A DNA stretch of 64,000 nucleotides from Eublepharis macularius (GCF_028583425.1 NC_072794.1:24053232-24117231); one strand, 5' to 3'; numbered from the stretch's first letter, positions 25,001-30,840 are shown. The notes: generated by a model not told the origin, from the letters alone. A program made the numbers and translations.

Positions 25001-26481
25001 TGAGGGGAAAGATGAAAGCAAAGCCAGGGTATATGCCACAGAAATGTGTCCCCTGATCCTGGCTGAGATGCTTCATTCAATCAATGCCAAGGTCCTTTTT
25101 GAAACAGAAAGTGGTTTCCCACCTTCCTTTCCTCAGAGTTTCTCTGGAGAGAACTCTGGATGTCTGCAAAGCTTTAATATGACTATCCTTAATGTGTTGC
25201 CTTAATATTCTGCAGATGTAACTTGGCAATCACAACTGGAGTAGCCTGCCATGAAATAGGTCTACTTCCCCATTATGGATCTGTTGCAAAGGAGCATAAG
25301 AAATGGCGTGGTCTCAGATGACACTGCTAAGTAGGTCTGGGTGGCCAGGATTCATGCCACCTCCGCTGTCAGCGCTAACTCAGATAACTGAGCTGCCACA
25401 AGCACCCTTCTTCCTGCCTCTCTGCCTTAAATGGTTCTCTAGCAGTGCACACACCTCCTCTTGTGCCCTCTGGAGAAGATTCAAAGAGGCATGCAGAGGA
25501 CTCTTAGAAAAAGTTTAGAAAGTTTAGAGAAAAGACAACCAAGAGAGGACATGATAATAAAATTATGCATGGTCTATAAACATTGGACAGAGAGAACGTT
25601 TTCTGCTTCCCCCTAATATTAAAACCCAGGGCATCCAGTGAGGTTGAAGGGCAATAGGACAGAGAAAAGGATAATTCCCTGTCTCCATATGATCGCTTTG
25701 CAAGCGTGGCACCTACACTCAGAGGACACATTGACACCATTGGCACTGTGATTGAGAACTTTTGGAAAGCAGGATCCCTCATCACAGAGAAGGAATGATG
25801 TGGACCCTACTCTTAGCTTACCACTCCAATGAGCAAAGTTCTGGTTGAAGGAGGCTTCCTCCAATTTCAGTAACTCTTCTTCCAATGGGGGAGCCAATGA
25901 AGTCAGAAGAAGGTTCCTTAAGCTGGAAGAAGGCTCCTTGGATGAAGGGTAGATCTATGCCAAAAGACATGTGCATACTTCCTCCATGTCTAGGTGCCAT
26001 GCTCATCATGGGTTGGTGATTGTGCAGAGGAGGGTAAGCTGTAAGCATAATCCTATAAGGTAGTTCCTGTGTTGTCAGTCTTAGAATTGTTTATGCTCTG
26101 TTTCTTTCCCCTCTCACCTTTTTTGTTCTTGGATTAAGGTTTGGCTTCACCTTTGATGAGGTTCTGAAAACAGATTGCCTTGTTTACATGGACCAACTGG
26201 CCTCCTCAATTGGTGTAAAGCCCAGTGTACCAGCTCTTCTTCTCCGCGATCCAAAATTGGCCATTAAGATCTTCTTTGGGCCTTGCTCTCCCTACCAGTT
26301 CCGCCTGGATGGACCTGGGAAGTGGGATGGAGCCAGAAATGCCATCATGAGCCAGTGGGAGAGGACCCTGAAGCCTATGAGAACCCGGGTGGTAGAAGAC
26401 ACATCCAGTTTTATTGCATACCTACTGAAAGCTCTTGCCCTGTTCGCAGTTGTTGTTGGGATCCTCTACAGTTTCAATTAG
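861..26481 (+). CDS. FMO1: Flavin-containing monooxygenase gene A, FMO1-like (5' exon outside the window)
   Basis: FMOs are ER-anchored FAD/NADPH enzymes that oxygenate soft nucleophiles (N, S) of xenobiotics. Seven coding exons (861-1049, 5164-5326, 16128-16270, 19179-19378, 22016-22371, 24433-24505, 26139-26481) join in consistent phase to 488 codons plus TAG. Adding the usual 44-codon first coding exon gives 532 residues, the normal FMO length. Visible hallmarks are the identifier [11 protein letters not shown], the NADPH motif GMGNSG (about residues 191-196), FATGY (about 327-331), and a hydrophobic C-terminal anchor ([19 protein letters not shown]). Phrases such as [26 protein letters not shown] and [13 protein letters not shown] resemble FMO1 more than FMO2-5; this subtype call is from memory of the family. 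No frameshift or stop was found and every junction is AG/GT. Intron 4 has been inflated to 10.8 kb by nested retroelements. Confidence 0.9.
1619..1930. mobile_element. Element with long inverted repeats, class unknown
   Basis: Arms 1649-1693 and 1856-1900 are exact reverse complements over 45 nt. Outside them the similarity continues imperfectly (CTGGTAACAAGGGG against AGTGGTAATAAGGGG read on the other strand), interrupted by a poly-C run near 1910. The roughly 160-bp centre has no ORF. It is probably a fold-back DNA element or an inverted dimer of a retroposon end. Confidence 0.6.
1950..2290. repeat. GC-rich segment with degenerate internal repeats
   Basis: The phrase GCAGGAAGCCCAG occurs twice (near 2029 and 2076), and ATCAGGA/AGGAGCGGAGCAGG-type phrases recur at about 60-bp spacing. 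The composition differs sharply from the AT-rich surroundings. A 135-codon open frame crosses it but resembles nothing recognised. It is probably part of an interspersed repeat. Confidence 0.35.
2560..3112 (+). mobile_element. Old L1-clade LINE fragment (ORF2 C-terminus)
   Basis: The open frame contains [20 protein letters not shown] followed by [19 protein letters not shown]. This parallels the C-terminal region of the L1 ORF2 at 10828-14589 ([21 protein letters not shown], then [19 protein letters not shown]). It is divergent and truncated, so an old insertion. An AT-rich tail follows. Confidence 0.6.
3113..3160. repeat. TA/GATA-type microsatellite
   Basis: Alternating ATATATATCTATATATAGATATAT sequence directly downstream of the LINE fragment, probably grown from its tail. 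Confidence 0.75.
3161..4504. other. Intron 3 of gene A, no recognisable feature
   Basis: Non-coding, AT-rich, with only short chance ORFs. No repeat family seen elsewhere in the window was recognised here. Confidence 0.5.
4505..4913. mobile_element. hAT-like non-autonomous element with 8-bp TSD
   Basis: Ends CAGGGATCCCCA and, on the other strand, CAGTGATCCTCA form imperfect terminal inverted repeats. They are flanked by GCACAGCA (4497-4504) and GCACAGTG (4914-4921), an 8-bp duplication with two changes, as expected for hAT transposons. The interior contains CACAAAATGGCTGC, as do related copies at 34800 and 44785. It has no coding capacity. Confidence 0.7.
5164..5326 (+). CDS. FMO1: FMO gene A, coding exon 4
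   Basis: 163 nt between AATGTTTCAG and GTACAGTC, entering in phase 0 and leaving in phase 1. It encodes [20 protein letters not shown] through LPLDSFPG, the characteristic FMO exon 4 ending. Confidence 0.93.
5327..7280. other. Intron 4 of gene A, 5' part
   Basis: Mostly unassigned. At 5830-5960 there is a stretch rich in CTTCCTCC and GGAGGAAGGCTCCTTAG phrases, which recur with changes at 25840-25950, 30330-30420 and, inverted, 63000-63080; it looks like a dispersed repeat. At 6915-6960 a phrase like AAGTGCCTTGCTGGATCAAA looks like another repeat fragment. Confidence 0.4.
7469..7532. repeat. Two 32-bp tandem repeats in the Penelope-like 3' UTR
   Basis: 7469-7500 and 7501-7532 both begin ATTAGTCCTGGTGT and end GTGGA, with four or so differences. 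They lie in the non-coding 3' region of the minus-strand Penelope-like element. Confidence 0.8.
7920..9449 (+). mobile_element. ORF1-only (half-L1-type) retroposon with long TSD
   Basis: A 1.5-kb unit is flanked by a 20-22 bp direct repeat (7898-7919 and 9449-9470; core CAGTAATAGCTCAAAATGAT) and ends in an A-rich tail, both signs of L1-type target-primed insertion. It has a GC- and CpG-rich leader of about 396 bp, one long ORF (8316-9200) resembling L1 ORF1, and a 3' UTR with a pyrimidine-rich tract (near 9320-9380). No endonuclease or reverse transcriptase follows. The 3' UTR does not resemble that of the L1s in this window, which are purine-rich (GGGAGGGAAAGGGAGG). So it is not simply a cut-down copy of them; it fits the HAL1 (half-L1) concept known from mammals. 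It sits in the 3' UTR of the Penelope-like element. Confidence 0.8.
8316..9200 (+). CDS. L1 ORF1-like RNA-binding protein of the ORF1-only element
   Basis: 294 codons, starting in a good context (AAAATGG). The first ~110 residues are Lys/Glu/Leu-rich and probably a coiled coil (trimerisation in L1 ORF1p). Then comes [19 protein letters not shown], matching the start of the ORF1p RRM, and the C-terminal-domain motif [18 protein letters not shown] (compare [11 protein letters not shown] in the L1 ORF1 at 10058-10831). The tail is basic and glycine-rich through a G run near 9115. No frameshift or stop is present, which suggests a recent insertion or selection. Such proteins bind and chaperone the element's RNA; mobilisation would need ORF2p in trans from an L1 (inference). 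Confidence 0.8.
   Translation: MAAKKQSPALGKSISATLQKGESLEELVRRAVVEAIKPFVDKLNETDQRVGLIESEVKTIKEVAGGAEKSALESASLVKATKKELKLVENQLIGLQVERTQTILRLQNVKEEENEDLWDLVSELLATPARTTKEEVKSAILEVRRVSSKYATKRQLPREIIIDFSFKKIRDTILYNSYNADLDFMGLKVKILKDVPFLVWKRRFKYKKFAALLRDHGIKYKWLLPEGIWFRHKDQAYKILSEDQLKDFEDKNPEFQCTKNEEKEKPGGGGRRAPQLRLHRENCVRDPEGGGKFN
9753..9789 (-). ncRNA. Hammerhead-ribozyme-like core (minus-strand arm)
   Basis: Mirror copy of the motif in the other arm of the inverted dimer. On the minus strand CTGACGA, a GAGAA/TTCTC hairpin and GAAAGCTTATGC appear in the same order, with the same extra A. A transcript of either strand would therefore carry one core in sense orientation. Confidence 0.4.
9824..9860 (+). 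ncRNA. Hammerhead-ribozyme-like core (plus-strand arm)
   Basis: CTGACGA (9824-9830) resembles the CUGANGA box. It is followed by an A, then a hairpin GAGAA/TTCTC (9832-9846), then GAAA (9847-9850), a tiny GC-TTAT-GC hairpin and TA. The order matches a type I hammerhead with a minimal stem III. Against it, one extra A separates the box from stem II and no convincing stem I is seen. Activity is unproven. Confidence 0.4.
10058..10831 (+). CDS. L1 ORF1p
   Basis: 257 codons. The N-terminal third is a heptad-rich coiled coil ([20 protein letters not shown] onward). The RRM starts near [12 protein letters not shown], and the C-terminal domain includes [21 protein letters not shown]. The function is trimeric RNA-binding and nucleic-acid chaperone activity in the L1 ribonucleoprotein. 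It stops at TGA 10829-10831, overlapping the ORF2 ATG by ATGA. The start at 10058 lies only 10 nt into the insertion and lacks the MAS(K)n-type leader seen in the minus-strand L1 at 58392, so a few N-terminal residues may be lost or altered. Confidence 0.9.
   Translation: MSKKEWQSAIENLDKKLLEVIKELKDTKLELIKEVKQTVKSELSEVKKGMETIQNELQGTQQRVKAVEGAMENLADTQQTEMRLMRGRMAVAESRHMEKQLRFRGLPEVEGKTAQEQMTEVLAEYLGKEEEEVVAILDVAYRVNSRIATQRKLPRDVIVQFTTRNMKEKIVTKQFQDPLEIDGKTIIIMKELPRSVLLDRKKYKVLIQMLKDMKIRYRWELPEGLSFEFGGAKKRIRSEREMERFIRDNEKDLPTSS
10828..14589 (+). CDS. L1 ORF2p: endonuclease / reverse transcriptase
   Basis: 1253 codons, close to the 1275 of human ORF2p, with no interruption. The APE-type endonuclease occupies residues 1-235: NGLN near 11-14, QETH (E38), VYAPN (108), GDFN (D138, N140), RID (D202), GSDHN (D226, H227). 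The reverse transcriptase spans about 440-780: GKAPGPDG (461), [23 protein letters not shown] (D593), QGCPLSPLL, and FADD with D695/D696. A C-terminal zinc motif CWKC-x8-H-x4-C lies at 1112-1129. All catalytic residues expected from the family are present. ORF2p nicks DNA and primes reverse transcription at the target. Without a 5' UTR, this copy would need an outside promoter to be transcribed. Confidence 0.95.
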   Translation: MSMECKVLSWNVNGLNSPNKRKNIFHWLLKQKCDIVCLQETHIRKQDVKYLKLGKLGKEFVAASNKKKRGVVLYIKEELQPKFVMKDVEARFIAVECIWNLKRVLVVGVYAPNGAKESFFEDLRKQLDDLSYDQIILAGDFNGVTNLELDKKTITAQKKRGLLPKLFFELIQQETLEDVWRREYPKSRQFTFYSARHSTLSRIDMIWASKDLALWTKEVEIMPMVGSDHNPIMWKLGKRRKRKAWRINEDLLQEGENMEMLRRETKFFIQYNVNKEVPTDKVWDAYKAVIRGILMDLNGRARKKKEEKRQEIEEKIKAKEIQLKKRPGKKKLYQEIKILQEQLTAMSNKELEWNLKRLNQKAFEGANKPGKYLAWQLKKRREKKIINKICEDNKTYLEQTTISRAFYKFYAKLYNKKEVNKESIALYLEKTKLPVISEVWRNKLNSEVTDEEISKAIQSANLGKAPGPDGLTAKFYKTMANELAPFLKEVINGVLRDQRIPDTWSEANISLIPKEGQDLTNVKNYRPISLLNNDYKIFAKILAERLKGWLSEVIEEEQVGFLPDRQIRDNLRTVINAIEYYDKCCDKEVGFFFVDAEKAFDNLNWDFMFATMEKLQLGERFIRAIKEIYRDQTAAIVVNDEATKKLTISKGTRQGCPLSPLLFILVLEILMIQIRQDEEIRGIKIKDYSYKVRAFADDIMLIVEDPLENMPKVIDKIKEFGDLAGFYINKKKSKILCKNMTKQKQQLLTEITDCEVTSKVKYLGIELTAKNIDLFKNNYEKLWTQIERDLIKWNRLNLSWLGRIAAVKMNVLPRVMFLLQTIPIIRDSKQFEKWQRKISDFVWAGKKPRVKMKVLQDAKERGGMQLPNLRLYHDAICLVWLKEWMTLKNKKLLALEGYKKVFGWHAYLWHDKVKVNSMFLHHYIRRSLYTIWKKYRIYLQEGTPLWVVPYEVIDPRAVDNEQQCLTYKEITRIEASKLRIRTQEELLPYYDWFQYRQIRDLYNSDSVKGGIRTENSELEQTLFKEDKKRISKVYQVLLKWYTEDEIVKTQMVKWAINFNKEITMEAWEYLWKTTMKTTTCTSIKENIYKMIYRWYMTPKKIALGNLNTSNKCWKCRKHEGSLYHMWWSCEVARQYWGEIIREMSEILQFQVNKNPELLLLNLGMEGIPAHHRTLIFYMTAAARILYAQKWKVQEVPTIEDWIYKLLYMAEMDKMTRKLRNLDSGQFNTDWEKLKQYLEKKWEVGGELWQFKNY
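15773..15890 (+). mobile_element. 3' end of a tRNA-derived SINE
   Basis: GGGTGGTGGTTGTGAGAAAA, AGAATGATGCGCTAAGCTGCTTTGC and a final AAATAAATGC resemble the 3' halves of the SINEs at 29640 and 40445. The 5' part is missing. It abuts the truncated 5' end of the Penelope-like element. Confidence 0.6.
16128..16270 (+). CDS. FMO1: FMO gene A, coding exon 5
   Basis: 143 nt after TTTCTACATAG, before GTACTT; phase 1 in, phase 0 out relative to the codon split. It encodes the FMO identifier [11 protein letters not shown] and the NADPH-binding GMGNSG. The acceptor AG is followed by GTATAG, but the joined frame with exon 4 supports this choice. Confidence 0.92.
16271..16850. other. Intron 5 of gene A, no feature seen
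   Basis: Non-coding. Chance ORFs only, no recognised repeat. Confidence 0.4.
16851..17065 (-). mobile_element. tRNA-derived SINE
   Basis: On the minus strand the head carries a perfect A box (TGGCTCAATAG) and B box (GTTCAATTC), spaced as in a tRNA gene: GAGCATCTGCTTGGCATGC precedes GGTCCCAAGTTCAATTCCC. The body continues through CTGGAGAGCTACTGCCAGTC to CACTATAAGGCATCTTCATG. It is a SINE and not a working tRNA, because the acceptor stem does not close. Confidence 0.85.
17066..18079. other. Intron 5 of gene A, middle
   Basis: Unassigned. Near 17556-17640 a fragment reading CCACCATGTTAGTCTGTCCG, with GTAGCAG and AAGAGCAAGAGT after it, resembles the end of the inverted-dimer unit at 9665-9908. 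Confidence 0.4.
18080..18401. mobile_element. CAGGGC-type hAT-like MITE with 8-bp TSD, copy 1
   Basis: Flanked by a perfect GCCTTCCT duplication (18072-18079, 18402-18409). The ends CAGGGCCTTTTTTCAGC and, on the other strand, CAGGACTTTTTTTCTGGG form the TIR. An internal palindrome with ~75-bp arms (about 18132-18285; arm phrase ACAGAGGGGAGTTTAGATTG) fills most of it. A second copy lies at 37464-37676. Confidence 0.85.
18589..18792. mobile_element. GAGCCAAGCT fold-back MITE, copy 1
   Basis: About 100-bp arms in inverted orientation with a minimal loop. The left arm runs AGAGCCAAGCTACAAATGAC through TTTTGATGGGAAATGTAAGC; the right arm is its near-perfect complement ending GTCACTTGTAGCTTGGCTCT. 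It has no coding capacity. Other copies are at 19924, 23847 and 42039. Confidence 0.85.
19179..19378 (+). CDS. FMO1: FMO gene A, coding exon 6
   Basis: 200 nt after TTTTTTTCTAG and before GTACTTAG, leaving in phase 2. It encodes [19 protein letters not shown] and ends [11 protein letters not shown] plus two bases of an arginine codon. Confidence 0.93.
19379..19923. other. Intron 6 of gene A, 5' part
   Basis: No exon. The open frame of exon 6 runs on to 19499 only by chance past the donor. A short phrase near 19800-19850 may be a SINE remnant. Confidence 0.4.
19924..20158. mobile_element. GAGCCAAGCT fold-back MITE, copy 2
   Basis: The left arm starts AGAGCCAAACTACAAGTGAC and the right arm ends GTCACTTGTAGTTTGGCCCT. 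The centre differs from copy 1 (TGTCCAATGGACTTTTCAAC), so the loop varies among copies. Confidence 0.8.
20167..20443 (+). mobile_element. GTTGCC-type MITE, partial plus full copy
   Basis: A short piece (20167-20235: GGAGCCTGGAGATCTCTCAG) is followed by a longer copy (20238-20443) containing GGGCTGGAGATTTCTTGG, GATCTCCAGACGACAGAG and GTGGCATTCTCTCC, ending GATGACAACCCT. It has the same order of blocks as 28012-28205. Confidence 0.75.
20444..22015. other. Intron 6 of gene A, pyrimidine-rich stretches
   Basis: 20440-20600 and 20990-21160 are C/T-rich on the plus strand, which makes long Ser/Pro/Phe chance ORFs. 21296-21450 is T-rich low complexity. No gene is seen. Confidence 0.45.
22016..22371 (+). 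CDS. FMO1: FMO gene A, coding exon 7
   Basis: 356 nt after CCTTGGTAG, before GTAGGTAGG. It encodes [13 protein letters not shown], the FATGY motif ([15 protein letters not shown]), [10 protein letters not shown], and ends [12 protein letters not shown] plus one base. This is the standard FMO exon 7 length. Confidence 0.95.
22372..23846. other. Intron 7 of gene A
   Basis: Purine-rich between 23060 and 23220 (GGGAGGGGAGGAGGG type). No exon and no recognised repeat. Confidence 0.4.
23847..24193. mobile_element. GAGCCAAGCT fold-back MITE, copy 3, with extended inner arms
   Basis: The outer arms are as in copy 1. Here the inverted repeat continues inward (CCATTTAATTGAAGTTTACA at 23942 against TGTAAACTTCAATTAAATGG at 24072), giving arms of about 115 bp around a GC-rich loop of ~110 bp (23962-24071). 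This is the most complete version of the family in the window. Confidence 0.8.
24433..24505 (+). CDS. FMO1: FMO gene A, coding exon 8
   Basis: 73 nt after CCTGTCTTTCAG and before GTAAGCC. It encodes [19 protein letters not shown] and on to LN. It is short and easily missed, but its length and the joining phases (1 in, 2 out) fit all FMO genes, and exon 8 of gene B is also 73 nt. Confidence 0.93.
24506..26138. other. Intron 8 of gene A
   Basis: Non-coding. 25830-25960 contains the CTTCCTCC/AGAAGGCTCCTT repeat type also seen near 5850. No exon. Confidence 0.4.
26139..26481 (+). CDS. FMO1: FMO gene A, last coding exon 9
   Basis: 343 nt after GGATTAAG, ending at TAG 26479-26481. It encodes [40 protein letters not shown], and a C-terminal hydrophobic anchor. 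Candidate polyadenylation signals AATAAA lie at 27780 and 27860; neither can be proved. Confidence 0.93.
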
Positions 26482-26787
26482 TTCTGACAGCTGTATGGCA
26501 TGGCTGTCTGTCTATCCAGATATCTACTTTCTTTCTGTGTCCAGCATTTTGTAGGGGAAAGCAGGACAAAGCAGAATTCAGATTTGGGCAATTTGAGCAT
26601 TGATATCTTTCTTTACTGATATGTTTTTAAAATGGAAGTCTCCTCGATACCAATACATAAGAGAGATCTCAGTAAAAAGGCAAGAGTTTTCTTCAGCAAT
26701 CCCTTGTTGTCCCAACTCTGATGCTATCAAGCAGTGGCATAACAAGTAGATGGAACCAGATACAGTATATACAATTTCCATGGTGTT

Positions 26788-26987
26788 GGTGTTGGAAAGT
26801 GCAGTCAAGTTGCAGCTGGCTTATGGCGACCCCATAGGATTTCATGGCAAGAGACTAACAGAGGTCGTTTGCTATTGCCTGCCTCTGGACTTCCTTAGCG
26901 GTCTCCCATTAAGGTACTAACCAGGGCCAACCCTGTTTAACTTCCAAGATCTAGTGAGTCTGGGCTGGCCTGGATCATCTAGGTCAG
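26788..26987 (-). mobile_element. 5S rRNA-derived SINE
   Basis: The stretch 26900-26966 (GGTCTCCCATTAAGGTACTA, then ACCAGGGCCAACCC) is the reverse complement of an altered internal part of 5S rRNA, including the internal-promoter region. The rest (GCAGCTGGCTTATGGCGACC, GCTATTGCCTGCCTCTGGAC) is the SINE body. So the head is 5S-derived and the element reads on the minus strand. Confidence 0.75.
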
Positions 26988-28011
26988 TTTCCATGGACAT
27001 AGTTAAATCGAGCAGGTGTCCAGTGGCACCTTAAGGACTAACAACATTCCTTCAGGTGCATATGCAAGCAACAGAAAGGTGGGAATTACAAAGAGAGTAG
27101 GAACAATATTGTTTCAGCAGGAACAAATAATTCGACACTCACTACGTGTGCAATCATAACTCAGCATGGCCCATACTTTATGGGAGTTCTTATCATGTCT
27201 CTTGCGGCCCCTTCCTTGACTGAATCTGATTCTATGTTTGTCCTACTTTGCCCCGCCATCTTCTTTTCGGAGTAGGGCTAGTTCAATTGGAATGGATCAT
27301 TTCTCTTTAATAACAGTGTACTTATATACCACTCTTCTAGACAGATTAGTACCCCACTCAGAGTAGCACCAGTGAACAAAGTCTCTTTGATTGATTACTG
27401 TTCCAGACTGGTCTCTCTTTGAAGACTTCTGTTTAACTTTTCTGCAACAGACTAACATGGCCTCTGGTATCAGGTGCACAGTTGAAATCTTACATTTAAT
27501 CCAACTGTATTTGATCAAGGTGGATTTACACCACTTTATGGACGTCTCCTGGTATTAGAGAGGCCAGAGCTCAAGGTGGATGGGGTAGGAAGATGTCCAC
27601 CCACTGCTTAGCTCATTTAAGGCTGCCATATTGTCTGAACCAGCTCGGTATTTACCAGTTCTTGCACTATTTGCACTTTTCTATGCAGTTTTTATGCAAA
27701 TCAATACGATTTATATATTTGGAGTGCAGAGGTCTCTATGCTATTTCTGCAACTTTCAGGCACTATTTATTTACTCTGTAATAAATAGTATGCAACAAAA
27801 AACATTAATGATGTAAGAAGAGCCCTGCCTTTCATTTTAAAGTCTTCGTCCTTAAGATCAATAAAGGACGAAGCTACAGGGACTTTTGCAGAGACCCAAG
27901 ATCAGTACTAGGCTTTCACCCGTAGCATGCTAGGGGCCTTTAGAAAGGACTCCAAAAGAGCACGAAGGCCACTGCTGTCCCCTACAGATAGAGCCACTCT
28001 CTACAATTATT
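26988..28011. other. Intergenic, 3' of gene A
   Basis: Contains a degenerate relative of the inverted-dimer unit (near 27010-27050, TCCAGTGGCACCTTAAGGAC) and a related end (ACAGACTAACATGGCC near 27447). A small perfect hairpin, CTTCGTCCTT with AAGGACGAAG, lies at 27844-27873. Confidence 0.4.
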
Positions 28012-28205
28012 AGGGTTGCCAGCCTCCAGGTAGGGCCTGGAGATCTCCCAGAATTACAACTGATCTTCTGCTGACAAAGATCTGTTCTCTTGGAGAAAAT
28101 GGATGCTTGGGAGAGTGACGTCTGTGGCATTATATCTCAGCGAGCTCCCTGCCCAGGCTCCACCCCCAAAATCTCCAGGAATTTCCCAAGGTGGAGTTGG
28201 TACCC
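28012..28205 (+). mobile_element. GTTGCC-type MITE, well preserved copy
   Basis: AGGGTTGCCAGCCTCCAGGT at the left and GTGGAGTTGGTACCCT at the right. Blocks in order: GGAGATCTCCCAGAATTACA, CTTGGAGAAAATGG, GTGGCATTATATC, CTCCACCCCCAAAATCTCC. It is a reference copy for the family in this window. Confidence 0.8.
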
Positions 28206-28798
28206 TGCTCAGCATGGAGAGATTCAAAAAGAGTACAAAGGCTACTGCTGTCCCCTACAACTCTCTACAACAGTATCCAGAGGTATTCCTACTCTGTCTG
28301 AGCGCTTATGGTCAATTGTCAGTGATCCATCTGACCTTGTCGAATTTCTTTTTCAAGCCATCTGTAAGAAAAGGATTCCCAGTCCTCTTCTCCCGAGGTG
28401 CATGGGGCTCATCTGGCATTTGACCTGGGCCTGCTCACAACCAAAATGAGAATTGTGTGCATGCTTTTGTCACTTATAGAACTCTCTTAATTTACAAAGG
28501 GCCTTACAGGTTTAGATTTTTAGACCTGCATCATTAACACATATTACAATAAATTAAATGTTTTTCAAACAGAGATTTTTAACAATTACCAAATTAGAAG
28601 AAAACAATGGTGTAATGAATGACTTTGTCATATAAAAGAGCAGTAATAGTACTTGTATTGATCTTTCCTAAAATTAATAAACATAGCAACCAAAATGATT
28701 TCAAAATTTGTGGTTTCCTTCTTCTAATGGACGTTCTTAGTAAATTTTGTCATTTCCATTATTTTCCATCGTTATTGTCCAAATTCTTTAGTGATAAG

Positions 28799-29515
28799 TA
28801 GAGATGGGCATGAACAGCAATACAAATGAAAAAAGCCACAAACAGTCCAATCTGCTGTTCGAGAACAAGCTGTTCATGAGGCCCCATTTTAAACGAACAG
28901 GTGGTCATTGCAAGCCTCCTTCGTTGCTGTTCGTCAAGCCAGATAGTCTGGCACCTGCAATCAATTCCCTTGGCGACTTAGGCAGGCATTGTCTGAACTC
29001 CTGCTGTTGCCCTGGAAACCCCAGTCTAAGCCCAATTTCGCTTGATAGGCAGGTCTTCCTTTCAAGTGTGGAGCTCCAAATTTGTTACAAGGGAGCAAAG
29101 ACCAGTGGGGAGGGGGCTCCCAGCTCTGGCTTTGCAGACAGTGGAGAGGGAGAGACAGTTGCTGTTGGCATTTTGATAGAGTGCATAGGAGCTTGAATTT
29201 TCTTTGCATGTGGTGGGATAGGCATCTACCCCTTCAGGTTCCAGGGCTGCTGCCAGGCTCTGGGGCCAAACCATTATTTATTATTGGCACCTTTCCTGGT
29301 GCCTGCTCAGGTCAGGTTTCTGGGAGTGGCGCAGTAGGGATCTTGACCAAACTTGCATGATGGCTGGAGGAGAGCCTGCTGGCCCCCATGAACATCCAAC
29401 CACGAACATGTTCATGAACAGGTCATGCTTGTAAGGGTTCTTGAGTCCCTGTTCATGGGTGGCAATGAACAACGAACATTATGTTCAGTTTTTTTTCTCT
29501 TCATGCCCATCTCTA
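28799..29515. mobile_element. 717-bp hAT-like non-autonomous transposon
   Basis: An 8-bp perfect TSD, GTGATAAG (28791-28798, 29516-29523), encloses 16-bp terminal inverted repeats TAGAGATGGGCATGAA. Subterminal GAACA/TGTTC motifs recur near both ends (CTGTTCGAGAAC, GAACATGTTCATGAAC), as expected for transposase-binding sites. Chance ORFs up to 130 codons show no transposase motif. Confidence 0.85.
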
Positions 29516-29639
29516 GTGATAAGTCATCCAGAGTGCACCTTTCAGAAGTAATTGAATTTTTTAAAACTGTTATGATGTTCCAAAGAGAGAGTTAATGTTT
29601 GGAGTTTTTTGCACTAAAGCTGACTTACAGTGCAGATTT

Positions 29640-29855
29640 GAGCAGGGTTACATCCTTTATTTCAGTGTAGTGTAGTGTCTAGACTAAACCACTTCCTGGG
29701 TGACCTTGGGCCAGTCGCACACACTCAGTATAACCTACTTCGTAGTGTTGTTGTGAGGGGAAAATGGAAGAGAGAATGATGCGAGCTGCTTTGAGTCCCC
29801 ATTCCGGAAGAAAGGCGGGGTATAGATGAAGTAAAATAAATAAAAATAAAATCTA
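29640..29855 (+). mobile_element. tRNA-derived SINE, degraded head
   Basis: TGGGTGACCTTGGGCCAGTC, then GTGTTGTTGTGAGGGGAAAA and AAGAAAGGCGGGGTATAGAT, ending in an AAATAAA-rich tail. This is the body of a common reptile SINE; the A and B boxes are eroded. Confidence 0.7.
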
Positions 29856-29979
29856 TTGTAGTCTACTGACAATCGTGGACTTAGAAAGGGTTCTTTCTGC
29901 TTAGAGTTACACTGTAAATATTCCACTAAAATATTAACTAGATCCAAGTAGAATAATAATCCACATATTTTTAAAATGG

Positions 29980-30620
29980 CATTCTTTAAGGAGGTATACA
30001 GAAGGGTAGTATGGTAAAGGTAGGTGGGGACTATTTTAGAAAAGATTGATTCTTACTCTCCTTCAGAAAATATTTTCTCAAAGTTGTTTCCAGTCTGACT
30101 TTTGCATTCTAAAAACACTGGATTAAAATATTCTTCCCCTTTTACTCATTCATAAGGTTCTCAAAGCACTTCACAAGCAGTAGAATATATTGTTAATCAC
30201 CACCTTATTCTGAGCAAGCAGATGGTCGAGGGGCAGCACTGAAGGTTATAGTTTGCCTGGCATGACAGAATACTGAAGCCTTACTGGTATGTATCCTGCC
30301 ATTGGCTGGAGGACGTTCCAACAGTTTAAAAAGCCTTCCTGCAGTCTAAGGAGATGTTCTCCCACTGGTGGCTCTTCCATTGGAGAAAGGCTCCTTAGAT
30401 TAGAGAAAAGCTTCTAGCTTTTCTCACTGGGGTGAGAAAGATTTTTCTTTGTCATAATGGGCTTTATTTACAAAAATACCAAGCAGATCCTAGTGGGAGC
30501 AAAGACACATTCCTGTAAGCAGACAGCAGTGTCCCAACAAAGAGTTTTTTTGAGGCCTTTAAAATTAAAATCTGTAATTGCTATAGCGTTATAGCGTTTC
30601 TTTATGGTGTGAGAAAGTAT
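29980..30620 (+). repeat. 640-bp segment duplicated in inverted orientation at 62745-63380
   Basis: Shared phrases in the same order include TAGTATGGTAAAGGTAGGTG, AAAGTTGTTTCCAGTCTGAC, GATGGTCGAGGGGCAGCACT, CTTACTGGTATGTATCCT and GTAAGCAGACAGCAGTGT. No TSD or TIR was found. Part of it (30330-30420) belongs to a dispersed repeat, but the collinear match is far longer. It could be the relic 5' flank of a lost FMO copy. Confidence 0.7.
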
Positions 30621-30840
30621 CGAGATCTGTATTTCAATGAATGGATGTGGGGGCAACTGGGATATTTTTAGCAGTTGAGGAGGAACTGATACCAAATCCA
30701 TAAATGTATTTATGCAGAGCAAATTGAAGTGTGGCTGTGTGAACAAGTGCATGGACAGTTGGAGGGATGGGGACACACACATGAAATGAGGTTCACTTGA
30801 GCATCCTTAGGTACTTAGTAACATGCAGAGAGAGTCTAAG

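Noticed and set aside
26900..26966. A 5S rRNA gene
   Set aside because: Only an internal, mutated part is present, embedded in a SINE.
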